NCBI RefSeq assembly: GCF_900186585.1
Contig: NZ_FYDD01000004.1
Coordinates: 62,001-126,000, forward strand
Reading direction: 5' to 3'
Source: Massiliimalia timonensis
GTDB taxonomy: Bacteria > Bacillota > Clostridia > Oscillospirales > Ruminococcaceae
Length of the DNA: 64,000 nucleotides
Shown: positions 12,001-18,573 of the stretch, piece after piece
Position numbering within the stretch: the stretch's first letter is position 1
Layout: each line of letters opens with the position of its first letter
Translations under genes and position numbers: made by a program
Notes under the pieces: model-generated
The model's database searches: none
Seen by the model: only the letters and a program-made list of their open reading frames with translations
What the model was told of the DNA's origin: nothing

Positions 12001-14964
12001 AGTTCCATAATCCTTTACCAGATCAGCAAACGGGATCTTAAGCTTCGCCTGATCCTGATCCACCGCCTGATTCCAGTCGTAAAACTCGATATAATCGATC
12101 ACGCCCGAACGCACATAAGACGGACCGATTTCGATCCTGTCTGTTCGGAAACCTTGGATCTGATCCGGAGAGCCGCTGTTTGCCTTGTTTCCCACGCTGG
12201 TCAGGTCAAAATCAACGTCAACGATCCCCGCGGAAGATTTGGAACGGTTTTCCACGGTGAATTCATACCAGCCGTTTGCCTTATTCGGCACAGTCAGCGT
12301 CGCAGCGGATTTCCCGTCATAGTTGGCAGTGCCGGTAATGACCGGCTCTATCTTCAAAACATTTAATTTGGCCGCTTTTTCAACAATGTCCTCAGCCATG
12401 TTTGGAATATCGTATTGTGTCTGCCAAACGGCATTTGCTTCATATTCCCCAATTGTATTCGGTGTCCCCAAAATATCTACAAACGCATTTTCAGAGACCT
12501 TGACGTTACCGTCAAAGCTGTCAAAGATAATTTTAGCTTCTTTTAAAATGTCAAAATCCGGCTCTTTTCCCAACCATTGTGAAGCGTCGAGCCTAATTTC
12601 CCCGTTAGAGTCCGCTTTCAATTCATCTTTTTCAAAGACCACTTCTTTTCCATTGATGTCTGTCAGAACGATCTGCTGTACAGCAGCATGGGCAAGCAGT
12701 TGTTTGGATAAACGGACGGTATTTGCCTCCAGCCCGCTGAAATCCTTCGTTTTCGGATCAACTGTTCCAAGCGGTCCAATTTCCAAAACGCCCGGCAGCA
12801 TTTTAGAGATGCTTTCGTTCCCCAGCACATACCGAAGCGAAGACATATCTTCATTCACCGGAACGTCCTGTTTTTCATCCGCTGGTCCTACATCTTCGTT
12901 CCCGTTTTCGCGCAGCACGCCGTGTGTTTCTATGACAGGCTCTGCGCGCTTTGTAGTCAGGGCCGCGCTGTCAGGATCTACCTGTTTATTTTTTTCTACA
13001 ACATAGCCTTCCTTTATTTCAGCGGTGCCAACTGTGTAATACCAGTGTTCAAAGCTTGTGTCGATCTGGTTTTTATACTCCAACAGCCGGTCTACTTCCC
13101 CGGTCACCGCGATCCGACCCTGAAAGGTATCCCCCGCAGGAATCCGTTCTTTAAAGTACAGCTTAAACTTCTGGGCAAACGTCCAGCCGGCATGCTGGTC
13201 CAAATAATCCTGGATCGCCTGGCGCACAGAGTACGTCCACGTCTTGTTCTGCTGTGCATCCACGCTTGTTTGGGCGGATACTCCCAGTTCCTGAAGCGAA
13301 ACCTCTGTTTCTTTCTGGTCCTGATCTAAAAACAGGAACGTCAGCACGTTGTCTTTAAACCAGTCGCCCAGCTCCGGCTCCCGGCCATCCCCGGAGGAGT
13401 TGAGCGTGATCTCCAGTTGATCCAGCCGGAATTCTTCGGGCAGGGTATCGGTCGTCACTGCATTGAACACCGGAACATTTCCTGTGTTGTCAAACCCGTC
13501 CAGATAATAGGTGTCCGTATCGCCGATCGCGATCTCCTTGTTATCTGCGGGGGTCTGTCCGTCTAAAATATATTTGTGATGGTTAAATTCATATTTCTTC
13601 TGGACAAACTGCCACGTTTGCTTCCCCGTATCCTTGGTCCACTCCAAATCACGGCCGCCAAAATAAATAGTGGGCCGGAAAGTAGCCTCACAGTCCAAGG
13701 AAGCGCCAAAGTTATTGGGATACGGCACAGCAACATAATATTCCCGGTAGCTGTGTTTTTCACCCTCAGCAACTGCGTCAGACTTTTCAGGATACAGCTC
13801 AGAATGTTCCTCATCCAGCGGGATCCCGATCGTTCCCGGCAAGGTGTAGTTATATGGCAAAGGATCCCCTAAATTGCTAAACGTGTCCAGATCAAGTTTT
13901 TGACGCTCTGCTTCCGGAATATCCGTAACATCATAGATCAGCGCGCCGCCCTCGTTCGGCTTTCCGATAAAGGTTTTTCTGTAGTCCTCTTCAGAAACAG
14001 CCTCGTTTTTGATTGGGTCCTGACCTTCCACATACTCCCACTGCATCATATCTTTTTCCAGAACGCCGCCTTTTCCCATAGAACCGGTGGTATTCTGTAC
14101 ATACATGATTAGGTTGAAGTGGTCTATCTTACTGGTTACATCCTCCGATTGGTTATCGATCCGCACCTTGTAGACCATATAGTTATACTTATCCCACAAA
14201 ACAGAGGTCTTCACCAAGTCGATCGAAGGCGTCCAAACCAAGTTGGAGTTGACCAGGTTGATGATCCGGATCGCAGAAGGGTCGTCCGCAACAGATCCCG
14301 GCTGAATATCATATCCCGATTCCGAAGTACCGCCTTTTCCGTCATGGTAATAGGCATATCCGCCGCCGATTTTGATGTTGGCGGATTCGTTTTCCGGCAA
14401 ATCGCCAAAGAACCGGCAGGTCAGGTCAAAGGAAAGCGGCTGGTTAGCCGGCACTTGGAACCCATCATAACTTTTCAACAGGATCGTTCCCCGACGGTAC
14501 CCCTCGTTTGCCGCTTCCCCTTCTGAGTTATCTACCAACCAAGTGTCAGATTCTGCCACCTTAGCCTCTATCCCCATCAGTTTGTCTTCCGGGATATTAT
14601 CCGGCTTTGTATCACTGATCGTCATTTTTCCGGTCTCCGGATCAATGTACAGGTACGGCAGCACGATCTTCAGGTATGCTCCAGTCACATATCCCCCGCT
14701 GCTTTGATTCACATTATACCGCATGGAGATCATGAACTGCCTGTCACTGCTTAACAGGTACAGGTTGTCCGAAACCTTGCTGGCCCCGCTTCCCGACATC
14801 TGATCACTTTCAAAGGTGATACTGGCCGACGGGATGGGAACCTCTCTGGGTTCTGCCGCAGAGACGGACGGAACCATGCTCCCTATTACCATATTTAATA
14901 CAAACAAAACCATCATCAGCATGCTGACCGCACGCTGAAAGCCGCTTCTTTTTGAACTTGTCAT
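1..14964 (-). CDS. Giant secreted surface protein with SdrD/SpaA-type B domain (partial, C-terminus outside window)
   Basis: The frame starts at the ATG at 14964 and stays open through position 1, giving 4,988 codons without a stop. I read many stretches across its whole length, and it is continuous. The start has AGGGGG nine bases upstream. Residues 1-37 form a signal peptide: basic SSKRSG, a hydrophobic stretch MLMMVLFVLNMVIG, then a VSA-A cleavage site. The body is acidic and rich in Asp, Asn, Tyr and Trp, with recurrent aromatic strings such as YWYD, and looks like long beta-rich extracellular modules. From about residue 4870 the text becomes typical of an SdrD-type B (Cna-B-like) domain: IGSYVWNDADY, a DFDGKEDDPGINGV linker, VKVELL, then TGQYLVLDEETG. 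Proteins of this kind are wall-linked adhesins, but no sorting signal is visible because the end is missing. No catalytic domain was recognised. It is apparently monocistronic. Confidence 0.9.
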   Translation of the reverse strand, partial: MTSSKRSGFQRAVSMLMMVLFVLNMVIGSMVPSVSAAEPREVPIPSASITFESDQMSGSGASKVSDNLYLLSSDRQFMISMRYNVNQSSGGYVTGAYLKIVLPYLYIDPETGKMTISDTKPDNIPEDKLMGIEAKVAESDTWLVDNSEGEAANEGYRRGTILLKSYDGFQVPANQPLSFDLTCRFFGDLPENESANIKIGGGYAYYHDGKGGTSESGYDIQPGSVADDPSAIRIINLVNSNLVWTPSIDLVKTSVLWDKYNYMVYKVRIDNQSEDVTSKIDHFNLIMYVQNTTGSMGKGGVLEKDMMQWEYVEGQDPIKNEAVSEEDYRKTFIGKPNEGGALIYDVTDIPEAERQKLDLDTFSNLGDPLPYNYTLPGTIGIPLDEEHSELYPEKSDAVAEGEKHSYREYYVAVPYPNNFGASLDCEATFRPTIYFGGRDLEWTKDTGKQTWQFVQKKYEFNHHKYILDGQTPADNKEIAIGDTDTYYLDGFDNTGNVPVFNAVTTDTLPEEFRLDQLEITLNSSGDGREPELGDWFKDNVLTFLFLDQDQKETEVSLQELGVSAQTSVDAQQNKTWTYSVRQAIQDYLDQHAGWTFAQKFKLYFKERIPAGDTFQGRIAVTGEVDRLLEYKNQIDTSFEHWYYTVGTAEIKEGYVVEKNKQVDPDSAALTTKRAEPVIETHGVLRENGNEDVGPADEKQDVPVNEDMSSLRYVLGNESISKMLPGVLEIGPLGTVDPKTKDFSGLEANTVRLSKQLLAHAAVQQIVLTDINGKEVVFEKDELKADSNGEIRLDASQWLGKEPDFDILKEAKIIFDSFDGNVKVSENAFVDILGTPNTIGEYEANAVWQTQYDIPNMAEDIVEKAAKLNVLKIEPVITGTANYDGKSAATLTVPNKANGWYEFTVENRSKSSAGIVDVDFDLTSVGNKANSGSPDQIQGFRTDRIEIGPSYVRSGVIDYIEFYDWNQAVDQDQAKLKIPFADLVKDYGTADGGISIPKDAFSALTQLKSIRIHYTKFNGLAVADSDPDQDASLQVKIYGNTDWYDKLDNVCSFIPRSKIYTDKDIVKSTAAFQVDRPAQLPHAHIVYDDVKESSLASTENTDKNQAALGIPYDRDFIFRTELVNQSISVLDDVDTTFTLKLDKTAGGFHTTAWKLYEDVLKNYRTFEKITLTDLDGNTQVLTYDAGREVFRAESGQEYPLADGGWTVNREQMEQDLGLNGLVSLVLTGKQYQITETDDSKEYYVDFYGYEDAEIGSKEVLKVDSVNFLDGLRNVDSFQSKAKDDVLAYVSKMYFDTVITAGYNDNEPTKKYSKTSTPLEHVRTEYRSSGGSKWGDNSELEVGYKALGSFAVDFRQYLNAGTVRPFEVTRQEHEGMDYVRTQSFNTAAELVTTIDLPEDYFDSHYLKIDPRAKDYVQKIKVYQKDGASYELDKSELVYGAVEEDSNGNKYCRVNLLKGNKDAAFSNNLEDYYLAPEQYGETLPQNPVTKIDITLKINQEQYTEKDGQRIANNPDFGTWYQDSNEASKYMFEVSGRFYRMDETPNKAGKNVATATTKMTIGGGRSIERVSDGAQTTKSPWSFKDYYRGYYYYGSYVEREYKAGHLFSKTMVHTVHDYDRVYKGATTIPTNDVNDKAEFGMDNQFVVSFFRNSRTARYQTSGYDYETTGNLDTWRDQDPDDWSGKIGYADEVILRDTMPMIRPDATYSYYGFLATGLELKPAISKYFDKMVLNLEDVDNSGNKTNQKQLVLTRNDLTDSGGVLTLKLEYSDTSAEESVSNGVLTLKPGQFLTSYDIHLTDMMGNGEYNKEVGSKGTPDGNGTNADTDLVIHGRPYTIKQKNPDKDGTNTIQPITKTDYEPGKNYVNIIQETSYSNATYTETARLMGFLIDFHAGYQIRQQGTRDITDYQTNNLDPNVAEFGVKLYNQNNTGNNDGVNKVARVQSANATNTMNPYYRLQHIYIPEAFVTGDWFRVSKLVLTANGKTKEIPVSSQDLSLSASKPGCYEIDVEQLLRENPDLVSSYANSKTDFVTYSKAFVDKFQIVFEAVRPDREDPNSVLENGQYLSADKADGYAYWYDGVYVDRTPEDFDKDEWTADSTPSFGKNPNRFAANDAYSSSTGWLIDGNYFYNRLSATFTSVDPNADIYDSNLITPNSDGEDHFVLSNLVATMVTRLSRNRDLGGGNTGFAYDNDKNPGSRLEVDKDHLVPYDYLEYTLSTSAKDDSSIPLERPTMHFAVPEGQRLVKWEIVSNTTGIDSADITAEMTDASGAKIAAQPQIDYSLGNDGSQNYYRELVITGGKDGAQIPAGTGITIRITTQLTEELTDTAQKPAFEGENLQANAWVTAASKHAYPQYCIETRNINSTTGKYQTLNDLGGEVTYTRNYTGAVNGKSNQVYESRMVSDVTFKDTTELVATYSFDDEEYAYDEQGAKLTISSIKNDTRHYLESMQVTISLLDPAGYRGFTLTQNPVIGYPALLADANTKPDIKLEYWCEGENDWITSTGNEDEAFLRTVQKIRWTYYEIDAFGTDGNELTFDNVELIGVGRYEDIRKPADTTAMAESYLASIDTEVVHNHPNVETKTVQDDATQVTLNETVSLTEDKVYTRQVYRENPEVNFYTQVFDTEAEAEAAININATQKVGYRPEEEMWQKIVLINNHKASNGKQTADQGVLIDPVFYDKLPEYLSSEDLENENFTVRWLDITGKEKNPDAKLQVAATHPVRGEDYGGAMVYPKSQTNTLVNKDAKLFDDLKPSAANSKQIDFTVYELRFEKQNGQAVRVEVGDTIEIWYKVKARKDDLPMVYVDQDRDLASTDDQHPGYFPRVGEYYTLAHSALHANGESFPFSTATNEEARAINNQNRLMDLDYLMHDIGLSGQKNEQVDRWEYLNGSQTQIPGSAKDISQNSYQWRDNYLGDNGVLFDEDINPANNHQAATYYGDTTNKNSDDMPSSQKMVNSNNRLRDWWRFVLSPRTQFDCDWDGKANDLDQRMPILWSQTRLHLQKAWLVTASEMAGKNRIYEKTEGDGYTNFPANPNYSANENHTGSESLANGYRKLTDDSSVVALQYNEDFTTRLYALNYGDWKLDGVEFTYTMPRGIRPKLDENGNFDPSSITAEVLSSVSTSGYTLNDGYTPIDPGDIEVEVLQTPSGEDKGYKAPNRPQDPQWNPDTDDTYYSRSDESQNTQPWVLKITVKHGLNKWFNRGTEKGYKIRVNIPSNVYLTNENQYWYDRVVTRPYMKPDSKNYYYYQILDYDHWEGTTKERMRHNQCYGMDYMWYHYYNVNDNKYMYHVGSPNTPYIDGYNIQDNEVQLSGGDVMGTRTQNKYDNYTTADKSDLYAQTGTRAVMRKPFVRLWSTAGDDLTGATRSDYYFDTEGDTSKINIHVENKYWLDQYAPNAESKYNYDYAKFVHNYEVDGGARGDLILPVITNILPYGIVPVATDGTLFSQDNAVNAGKEVSWTLYQRDLAAGQNVKTAASVPAEQEKYDARVTYELIDRVDSSGQPTGEKEGRYVVTFTPAAAADGGDIAKEARLASQKANIFSLDTFTYAAPKAATSKDGTAGEEDELYRNYQDNRTYLTSRMPGFKYIVDEDIKRSGESTSYVNPYTVGSLGQHLYPNTNGAQIPDDRLDAIKHTYTYTYNGGNSVAYHTMGNLPDDKLNHTYEQNTGLIGKLTKYEETQELNVEDYPQLNDKAVLSSTQKDFDQNGANTHSDDLSTQAFADLGVTNTLKIRTSSPRLSVEHYVAPDKNALGEKEGGDDTQAFDYSDDIWYSAKVVNEPSSAANYEQMGAVHHAKMVFSFHLPSVVNYSGSAGWNVENSADQYMYNNENDFCIEYYDAEKKKTVTLSQKEMREQGWGVQLISDSSEEWKDTDLNHKGQIVTFEVTTPKSEGFTDYASYVQGEKPAGYFPSGSWMNFKIRTRVDNVSDTGVLDAPDVWSGYTSQVYTTIHDTDGYYALRDDGTFAPEAEADRIPADNYNGYKVETPDGHRFYEQAQALCLWGPAEQVSDEKDDQGDLTQDHDRDQEYDANYVTARTAQVNIQKPRSTVRVDTGKQRLQVNDPTADRYIMEDAHVRSAYNMWMWMDQAVNETAAVNTFIVNYNVPYYGTDEGTPDEAFHDNSKKALRQTLNKIRTGRWEIPDTIPESELDAETRRILEENLRVYLQVLPLEEPWDETGYYYPGANDSNGWITLGKQGGYRLDENATIDIGKDYPQYQRQIYQVRWVIKTQGFISEEGVTYSAEQAPIYYPVPAGFRLDVDASDQLDGKQEMDDVDPERYNKDELAQDVQDNSAYIELNTRRRDLNDDDGKNKHSNHFVTGFPQYDDRKHTLTSERARGGYYVDPEVPTVDLGIDVLYFTGGPIKGYKWDNNVIIDSSSSTMLKYKVSYSSISSKQDPDIVQDNVSNPNISVAVPYIDRLREDDFQYVDYQEPGADGFYQGDYYIGDAYGQMEDETDEAHKVTENLDNKTPLWTWYVQNEDGTILTPEELKNIPDGLQLTQESPTFTTKVIDKTTNQRKILNYYFTGTLEAGQTLKIEFMLPVKETDGNAVPTDLLQSKAYGFKKGAFEPYTKSQGSSLDSLVLVYDNYDVNNNTETVEMGVSRSSNAIAFKTVSSVSQNKTVTTDLVSNQTEIATPVPEGGTYEYKVSMINKSESQNYTEGVFYDVLPYLDDYEIKNLDTSTNQKIPRNSKWHGWIDPSTIRVLDFAASAGGVETGSVELVRNKDYEVWVGPIVKQGSDFVLNDISSLPDQEAMSKKETYDELRASDQAKAKYFVKLDELMALDDGEEKETLIKGIRAVWVQMADDYTILANNRLRLFFDMHAPLNLPEYVGTLQMSEDAVNATVQYNEAVKDFSAWNTFVAHWNSGRIELVRAGVYTNAPAGRGYIGSYVWNDADYSTVPDDGEGDYGVEEKTGRIQLKNKTTDLDFDGKEDDPGINGVKVELLTVKGYPANRDGQAVAAEIIDGQETGQYLVLDEETGLPITDPLTGKQEYSLAGG

Positions 14965-15274
14965 CCAAATTGTCCCCCTGTCCGGAATAATCAGACTTTT
15001 TCTGTTCCATCAAAACGCCCCCTGAAACACCCAAAATTGGGTGTTTTTTTAGCTTTTCAACGGATTTTACGGCGAGCGAAAAAGTCTACAATTTCAAGCA
15101 ATCTTATCTGGCACAAAGCGCACTTTACAGTCCGCTCCACAAACTTAGCTGTCTATCTTATTAAAATCAAGCAATACCCTTTTGGGACCTCTGGATCTAC
15201 ACGAAAATACGATTAAAACGGCGAGTATTTTCCCCAAAAAGGCTCCTAAAAATAGGTATATTTAAATCAGCTTA
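14965..15274 (-). other. Long untranslated leader of the giant surface-protein gene
   Basis: About 300 bases separate the candidate promoter from the ATG at 14964. They are AT-rich and contain no gene of convincing length apart from a short overlapping frame starting at ATG 15010. I looked for a c-di-GMP or other known riboswitch core and found none. The only clear structure is the hairpin at 15027-15044. Confidence 0.4.
15027..15050 (+). terminator. Hairpin followed by T-run (ACACCCAA/TTGGGTGT)
   Basis: An 8-bp perfect stem with a two-base loop is followed on the plus strand by seven T residues, so it has terminator form for plus-strand transcription. No plus-strand gene ends here. On the minus strand the same hairpin lies in the leader of the giant gene, just upstream of two AGGGGG ribosome sites, where it could influence initiation. 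That role is inference. Confidence 0.4.
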
Positions 15275-15303
15275 ATTATATAATATAACCCTGCAAAAAG
15301 CAA
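15275..15303 (-). promoter_or_regulatory. Candidate promoter of giant surface-protein gene
   Basis: On the minus strand TTGCTT (15298-15303) and TATAAT (15275-15280) are separated by 17 bp. It is the best sigma-A-like match upstream of the gene, and nothing else lies between it and the gene. Confidence 0.5.
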
Positions 15304-15402
15304 TTCCTTTCGACTTGTTTTTCCTCAATTTTATCAAAAGGTAAAAAATCCTTTCTACAATTTTATACATTATCGGTGAACTTTCTTGACAAGTTCCCTA
15401 AA

Positions 15403-15440
15403 TAAAAGAAAAACCGGTAAAAATACCGGTTTTTCTTTTA
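15403..15440 (-). terminator. xpt terminator
   Basis: A perfect 17-bp inverted repeat with a four-A loop is T-rich on both flanks. Its base overlaps the xpt stop codon, so it may also work for the opposite strand. Confidence 0.8.
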
Positions 15441-16013
15441 TTCCCGAAAGGTTATAGTTTGGTCTGAAATTGATGAAATGACAGCCAGTGATTCCAGACG
15501 GATTCCCTTTTCCCGAATCATTTTTCCACCTTCCTGGAATCCTTTTTCTATCACGATTCCGCACCCGGCAAGCGCCGCCCCCGCCTGCTCCACAAGATCC
15601 GATAGCCCCAGCAGAGCCTGTCCCTTTGCTAAAAAATCGTCAATGATCAGCACATTGTCTTCTGGGACGAGAAACTGCTTTTCCACCTGGATCTGATAGG
15701 TGATCCCTTTTGTAAATGAACGCACTTCTGAAGTAAGCAGAACGCCATCCAAATTTTTAGAGCGTGTCTTTTTGGCAAATATGACCGGAACATAGTCAAA
15801 ATACTGCGCCGCAATCGCCGCAATCCCAATTCCGGAAGCCTCGATTGTCAGGATTTTCGTGATTTTTTGATCCGAAAACCGGCGCGCAAATTCCTCTCCA
15901 ACTGCTTCCAGCAGCCGAATATCCATCTGGTGGTTCAGGAAGCTGTCCACCTTTAAAATATTCCCCTCTTTCACTTTTCCATCCTTTAAAATCCGTTGCT
16001 TTAACAGTTCCAT
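15438..16013 (-). CDS. xpt: Xanthine phosphoribosyltransferase
   Basis: This 191-residue cytosolic enzyme converts xanthine and PRPP to XMP in purine salvage. The length and text match the Xpt family: N-terminal MELLKQRI, the base-contacting region IEASGIGIA, and the PRPP motif [17 protein letters not shown] with its paired aspartates around residue 125. The C-terminus ends right after the fold, as expected. It stands alone, without the pbuX permease often found beside it. No purine riboswitch core was found in the leader. A weak promoter and a GGAGG ribosome site precede the ATG. XMP made here could feed GuaA, whose gene lies at 48.9-50.5 kb. Confidence 0.93.
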   Translation of the reverse strand: MELLKQRILKDGKVKEGNILKVDSFLNHQMDIRLLEAVGEEFARRFSDQKITKILTIEASGIGIAAIAAQYFDYVPVIFAKKTRSKNLDGVLLTSEVRSFTKGITYQIQVEKQFLVPEDNVLIIDDFLAKGQALLGLSDLVEQAGAALAGCGIVIEKGFQEGGKMIREKGIRLESLAVISSISDQTITFRE

Positions 16014-16048
16014 CCATATTTCCTCCGTTCTCCTTTGTTATGATGCTT

Positions 16049-16077
16049 ATTGTATCACAAACACGAAAAAAAGAACA
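16049..16077 (-). promoter_or_regulatory. Candidate xpt promoter
   Basis: On the minus strand TACAAT (16049-16054) serves as a -10 element, about 35 bases before the start codon. The -35 element 17 bp upstream (TGTTCT) is poor, so only the -10 is convincing. Confidence 0.35.
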
Positions 16078-16153
16078 GCTCTCCGGTATCCAGTCACCAA
16101 AGAGAGCCTAGACCGCATAGAATAGACTGTCATGCAGCTAAAGGAGCCCTATT

Positions 16154-16606
16154 ATGAAAAACTTGATCCTCAATCCCCGGCGCATCCCAGACAGGAATAA
16201 CGCGCCAAAATATTTCACATCATCCGGAATCAATTTTGACCATTGCTGGATCAACGGATTCCGCACCTGCAGTCTGACCCGGGAGGATACCGACAAGGAA
16301 GACACCTTCGAGGCGTATAGCCAGGCGATTCCTGTACAGGGTCAGCGAGCCATAAAATGGGGATACCATATCCGGGCAGTCGAAGCGCAAAACGTAATTT
16401 TAACCGCCCGTTTTTATGACGAGACCGGCGTGCTCCTGCACACCTTAAAACAGCCGATCGCAAACTGGCTCACTCCGGAATGGCAATGGCGGCTTGCCCG
16501 GTTCCCCATTCCGCCCGGTGCACAAACCGCCCGGCTTTCCATAGAATTTTCCGGAAAAATTACGGCGTGCACCTTTTACGGCCCTACTGCATTTTACTGC
16601 AAATGA
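16154..16606 (+). CDS. Uncharacterised 150-residue protein
   Basis: The ATG is preceded by AAAGGAG at a good distance, and the frame fills the space between xpt and a terminator, so this is probably a real gene. The protein has no signal peptide or membrane segment. It is rich in Trp, Tyr, Arg and alternating hydrophobic residues (for example IKWGYHIRAVEAQNVILTAR and TARLSIEFSGK), which suggests a beta-sandwich resembling the jelly-roll of carbohydrate-binding modules. No catalytic motif is visible and I do not recognise the family. It is transcribed alone, divergently from xpt. The fold assignment is inference only. Confidence 0.6.
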   Translation: MKNLILNPRRIPDRNNAPKYFTSSGINFDHCWINGFRTCSLTREDTDKEDTFEAYSQAIPVQGQRAIKWGYHIRAVEAQNVILTARFYDETGVLLHTLKQPIANWLTPEWQWRLARFPIPPGAQTARLSIEFSGKITACTFYGPTAFYCK

Positions 16607-16644
16607 TCCTTCATCGTTCTAAAGTATTAGTGATTCGTTCTGAG

Positions 16645-16683
16645 AAAAAAGGACTGCCTCCTTTTGGAAGCAGTCCTTTTCGG
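16645..16683. terminator. Bidirectional terminator
   Basis: The stem AAAAGGACTGC/GCAGTCCTTTT has a 12-base loop and A/T flanks on both sides. It sits between the convergent 150-residue gene and the ABC exporter operon. Confidence 0.8.
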
Positions 16684-18573
16684 TTATGAAAGCTCCAGTT
16701 TTCCAGTATAAAGCTGGTAGTAGGTGCCCTTTTGTGCGATCAAGTCCTCGTGGCTTCCACGCTCAATGATCCTGCCGTGCTCCAGTACCATAATGGCGTC
16801 GCTGTTACGGATGGTGGACAAACGGTGCGCGATCACAAATACTGTGCGCCCCTTCATCAGGTTATCCATCCCCCGCTGCACGATACTTTCGGTACGGGTA
16901 TCAATGCTGGATGTTGCTTCATCCAAAATCAAGACAGGCGGGTCAGCCACCGCGGCGCGGGCGATCGACAACAGCTGCCGCTGTCCTTGGGACAATTCTT
17001 CCCCGTCCCCGCTGATCATGGTCTGGTAACCGTTCGGCAGCATCCGGATAAACTGATCCGCATGCGCCAGCCTTGCCGCACGGTAAATTTCCTCTTCAGT
17101 GGCGTCGATCTTGCCATAACGGATATTGTCCATAATGGTCCCGGTAAACAGGTGGGTATCCTGCAGAACAATTCCCAAAGAACGTCTTAAATCCGCTTTT
17201 TTGATCTTATTGATATTGATCCCGTCATACCGGATCTTTCCGTCCTGCACGTCATAAAAACGGTTGATCAGGTTGGTGATCGTGGTCTTTCCAGCGCCGG
17301 TGGAACCAACAAACGCCAGCTTCTGCCCCGGCTTTGCATATAAAGTAATGTCGTGCAGGACCATCTGCTCCTCATTGTACCCAAAGGTCATGTCAAAGAA
17401 CCGGACATCGCCTTTGAGTTCAGTATAGGTGACGCTTCCATCCTCCTGGTGCGGATGCTTCCACGCCCATAGACCGGTCCGTTCAGGGCATTCCTCAATG
17501 GTGCCATCCGGCCGTTTTTTCGCATTGACCAGAGTGACATACCCCTCGTCTACTTCCGGCTCCTCGTCGATCATCTCAAAAATCCGGCCTGCCCCGGCCA
17601 GCGCCATAATAATCGAGTTAAACTGCTGCGCCACCTGCATAAACGGCTGGGTAAAGCTTTTTGTAAACTGCAAATAAGAGGCCATGACCCCCAGCGTGAT
17701 CCCCCCTATACCAAAGACGGACAGGAATCCGCCCAAAACAGCGGTCAAAACAAACTGCAGGTTTCCCAAATTCCCAATGACCGGGCCCATCATATTGGCA
17801 TAGGTATTGGCGTTTGCCGCGCTGTCATAAAGCTGGTCGTTTAAGGCGTCAAATTCCTCTTCAGAGACCCGCTCATGGTTAAAGATCTTCACCACACGCT
17901 GGCCGTTCATCCGCTCTTCAATAAAGCCGGTCACGTTTGCCAGATCCATCTGTTGCTTCACGAAATACTTTCCGCTGTTCCCGCCGATTTTTTTTGTCAC
18001 GAAAATCAATAGAAAGATCATGAGGACCGCCAGCAAAGTCAGCAGCGGGCTAAGCGCCAGCATGGTGATAAAGGTAACGATGATGGTAAACAGACTCATC
18101 AGAACCTGCGGGATCGACTGGTTGATCATCTGGCGCAGGGTGTCCGTATCGTTGGTGTACAGACTCATCACCGAACCGTTGGTGTGCTGGTCAAAATAGC
18201 GGATCGGGAGCGTTTGCATATGTTCAAACATCTCATCCCGCACCTTTTTCAAAACGCCTTGGCCGATCCTTACCATCATTCTGGTATAGATAAAGGCCGC
18301 GATAACGCCCGCAAGGAAGATGCCGCCAAGAACTGCCAGCGCGCCGTACAGTTCAGCAAAGTTAGGCTTCTGCTGGCCAATCAGTGGGATTATAAAATCG
18401 TCCAGTAAAAATTTCAAGGACAGGGAAACAGAAATGGAGGCGACAGAACTCACCAGAATGCAGACTACGACAATAATAAACGAAACCTTGTAATCCTGCG
18501 TTACATACTTTAACAGTCGTTTCCCTGTTTTCAAAGCATTTTTATCCAGCTTTGGCTTTTGTGCTCTACTCAT
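16684..18573 (-). CDS. ABC exporter half-transporter, consensus catalytic-site subunit
   Basis: This 629-residue protein fuses an ABC transmembrane domain (about residues 30-330, six helices) to a nucleotide-binding domain. Walker A (GSTGAGKTT, Lys near residue 429), the signature LSQGQRQ, Walker B LILDEATSSID with the catalytic Glu, and the switch His in VIAHRLSTI are all present. About 35 extra residues rich in charge and Trp precede the nucleotide-binding core (KKRPDGTIEECPERTGLWAW). It overlaps the upstream exporter gene by 8 bases, so the two are translationally coupled and almost certainly form a heterodimer of the LmrCD/TM287-288 type. Such pumps export drugs, peptides or lipids; the substrate cannot be read from sequence. 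Confidence 0.92.
   Translation of the reverse strand: MSRAQKPKLDKNALKTGKRLLKYVTQDYKVSFIIVVVCILVSSVASISVSLSLKFLLDDFIIPLIGQQKPNFAELYGALAVLGGIFLAGVIAAFIYTRMMVRIGQGVLKKVRDEMFEHMQTLPIRYFDQHTNGSVMSLYTNDTDTLRQMINQSIPQVLMSLFTIIVTFITMLALSPLLTLLAVLMIFLLIFVTKKIGGNSGKYFVKQQMDLANVTGFIEERMNGQRVVKIFNHERVSEEEFDALNDQLYDSAANANTYANMMGPVIGNLGNLQFVLTAVLGGFLSVFGIGGITLGVMASYLQFTKSFTQPFMQVAQQFNSIIMALAGAGRIFEMIDEEPEVDEGYVTLVNAKKRPDGTIEECPERTGLWAWKHPHQEDGSVTYTELKGDVRFFDMTFGYNEEQMVLHDITLYAKPGQKLAFVGSTGAGKTTITNLINRFYDVQDGKIRYDGININKIKKADLRRSLGIVLQDTHLFTGTIMDNIRYGKIDATEEEIYRAARLAHADQFIRMLPNGYQTMISGDGEELSQGQRQLLSIARAAVADPPVLILDEATSSIDTRTESIVQRGMDNLMKGRTVFVIAHRLSTIRNSDAIMVLEHGRIIERGSHEDLIAQKGTYYQLYTGKLELS

Noticed and set aside
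225-14526. Many plus-strand and off-frame minus reading frames of 60-300 codons
   Set aside because: All lie antisense or out of phase to the continuous giant frame, lack ribosome sites and read as random composition.
14965-15274. Possible c-di-GMP or other riboswitch in the giant gene leader
   Set aside because: No conserved riboswitch core could be found; only one hairpin is visible.
16014-16150. Purine riboswitch before xpt
   Set aside because: The conserved purine-aptamer core is absent; the same holds for the guaA leader.
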